A stretch of DNA of 14,662 nt, from assembly GCA_945890595.1 (NCBI GenBank), contig CAMDCQ010000045.1, positions 1 through 14,662 of the forward strand, read 5' to 3'. Source of the stretch: Chitinophaga pinensis. GTDB lineage: Bacteria > Bacteroidota > Bacteroidia > NS11-12g > UBA9320. How positions within the stretch are numbered: the stretch's first letter is position 1; every line of letters begins with the position of its first letter. The notes under the pieces were generated by a model. It saw nothing but the letters and a program-made list of their open reading frames with translations, was not told the origin of the DNA and did not search any database. The position numbers and the translations under genes are program-made. Positions 14,114 to 14,662 of the stretch are shown here, one piece after another.

Positions 14114-14533
14114 TTAGTTAGCCGTAAAAGTATATTGAATCGGGAGTGGAGCGTTTCCTACAAAGTCTAAAGCAGTTATATTGACTTCGTATACCATACT
14201 TTTTGTCGTAGGTAAAGTGTATGTAGATTCCAAGTTGTATGTTGTTAGGCCGGTAAGGTCGCGTTTCAAGGTAAACGGTGCAAGGGTTATATCAGTAGGG
14301 TCTATTCTTACCGTAACAGACGCTAGTTCATAATCATCGCTTAACTCGATGTTTATAGGAATAGAGGTCTGCCCTATAAAAACGTCATCTGCTATGGGTG
14401 AGATTAATTTCACAACAGGAGCCAGACTGTCAACATACGCTGTCTCTGGTATATTAATTATGTCTTTGCAGCTCACCATAGAGGCAATAGCTATCAAAGC
14501 TAAAAATACTACAATTCCTGTTATTTTTTGCAT
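14114..14533 (-). CDS. Small lipoprotein with an Ig/PKD-like domain (DUF4625-like)
   Basis: The 139-residue product has a hydrophobic signal (residues 4-18) and a lipobox-like MVSC with Cys22, so it should be a lipoprotein. The residues after Cys are Lys-Asp, which partly fits the Bacteroidota surface-lipoprotein export signal (Lys followed by acidic residues). The mature part has PVVKLISPIADDVFIGQTS, NIELSDDYELASVTVRID and ALDFVGNAPLPIQYTFT, a single beta-sandwich pattern like DUF4625 or PKD/Ig-like lipoproteins of this phylum. I chose ATG 14533: an upstream in-frame start at 14575 would put 14 hydrophilic residues before the signal and overlap the divergent gene's start. It lies six bases upstream of the porin and may accompany it in the outer membrane. 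Confidence 0.75.
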   Translation of the reverse strand: MQKITGIVVFLALIAIASMVSCKDIINIPETAYVDSLAPVVKLISPIADDVFIGQTSIPINIELSDDYELASVTVRIDPTDITLAPFTLKRDLTGLTTYNLESTYTLPTTKSMVYEVNITALDFVGNAPLPIQYTFTAN

Positions 14534-14544
14534 AGTGCAAATAA

Positions 14545-14576
14545 CATAAATAAATGGCAGACTATCTTTGCCCAAA
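14545..14576 (-). promoter_or_regulatory. Candidate promoter of the lipoprotein-porin operon
   Basis: On the minus strand TTTG (14576-14573) is followed, after a 20-base spacer, by TATTTATG (14552-14545), one mismatch from the -7 consensus TAnnTTTG. Transcription would begin about 4 bases before ATG 14533, an almost leaderless message. It overlaps the promoter of the divergent gene. Confidence 0.35.
14563..14570 (+). promoter_or_regulatory. Bacteroidota-type -7 box for the right-edge gene
   Basis: TATCTTTG is an exact TAnnTTTG match and ends six bases before ATG 14577, so the transcript would begin at or next to the start codon. No clear -33 TTTG is present at the usual distance. Confidence 0.4.
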
Positions 14577-14662
14577 ATGTCAGAAACTATCGACTTTATT
14601 ATCGTAGGAGGTGGTATCTCTGGTCGCCTTATGCAACTCGCCTTGCAAAATCAGGGAGGCAC
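14577..14662 (+). CDS. FAD/NAD(P)-binding oxidoreductase, N-terminal fragment cut by the window edge
   Basis: ATG 14577 opens a frame that continues to the right edge (28 codons seen). The sequence IDFIIVGGGISGRLMQLAL contains a beta strand followed by the dinucleotide-binding motif G-x-G-x-x-G (Gly11, Gly13, Gly16), typical of the N-terminus of FAD-dependent oxidoreductases and monooxygenases. The specific enzyme cannot be told from this fragment. It is divergent from the lipoprotein-porin pair across a 43-base gap. Confidence 0.75.
   Translation, partial: MSETIDFIIVGGGISGRLMQLALQNQGG

Noticed and set aside
14534..14575. Longer start for the lipoprotein at 14575
   Set aside because: It would place 14 residues ahead of the lipoprotein signal and run through the divergent promoter region. 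ATG 14533 gives a standard signal and lipobox.
1..14662. CRISPR array, insertion sequence, phage or defence-island genes
   Set aside because: No regularly spaced repeats, transposase motifs, terminal inverted repeats or attachment-like duplications were seen. Gene content is chromosomal housekeeping and envelope.

Overview
The window looks like a chromosomal segment of a Bacteroidota bacterium. The evidence is the gene order ftsW-murG-murC-ftsQ-ftsA-ftsZ with no murB or ddl between murC and ftsQ, an FtsZ with an internal PAYKRK peptide and a further C-terminal tail, a Porin_10-like outer-membrane barrel, a Cys-Lys-Asp lipoprotein, low-GC DNA with A-rich rather than strong Shine-Dalgarno start contexts, and TAnnTTTG promoter elements. 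Nothing seen resolves the family or genus. I see no insertion sequence, prophage gene, CRISPR array, rRNA or tRNA.

Positions 1-6561 hold the downstream half of a division and cell-wall (dcw) cluster, all on the plus strand. It runs from the 3' end of ftsW through murG (lipid II synthesis), murC (UDP-MurNAc-L-Ala ligase), ftsQ (divisome scaffold) and ftsA (membrane anchor) to ftsZ (the tubulin-like ring). The first four genes overlap by 8-11 bases, and murC starts on a TTG inside the end of murG, so they look like one translationally coupled unit. A GC-stem, GAAA-loop terminator at 6598-6624 closes it.

Positions 6734-9859 hold two minus-strand genes I cannot assign. One is an 802-residue, apparently cytoplasmic protein with an N-terminal glycine-rich Rossmann-like loop and its own good -7 promoter box. 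The other is a 180-residue protein with an acidic Thr/Pro/Glu linker.

Positions 9860-11133 hold ilvE (branched-chain aminotransferase), preceded by an undescribed-looking 28-codon open frame whose TAA overlaps the ilvE ATG, and by a cluster of TTGGTA/TACCAA half-sites. A strong terminator follows ilvE.

Positions 11157-14662 are an envelope region: a secreted protein with two OmpA-like domains around a beta-sandwich-like middle; tail to tail with it, a Porin_10-like outer-membrane protein; upstream of the porin and probably in its operon, a small lipoprotein; and, divergent from that across a 43-base gap, the first 28 codons of a FAD-binding protein that runs off the right edge.

Most of the window is ordinary core chromosome. 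I found no clear new multi-gene system. The best leads are the 802-residue orphan, the short frame coupled to ilvE, the tandem OmpA protein with a changed second site, and the FtsZ tail.
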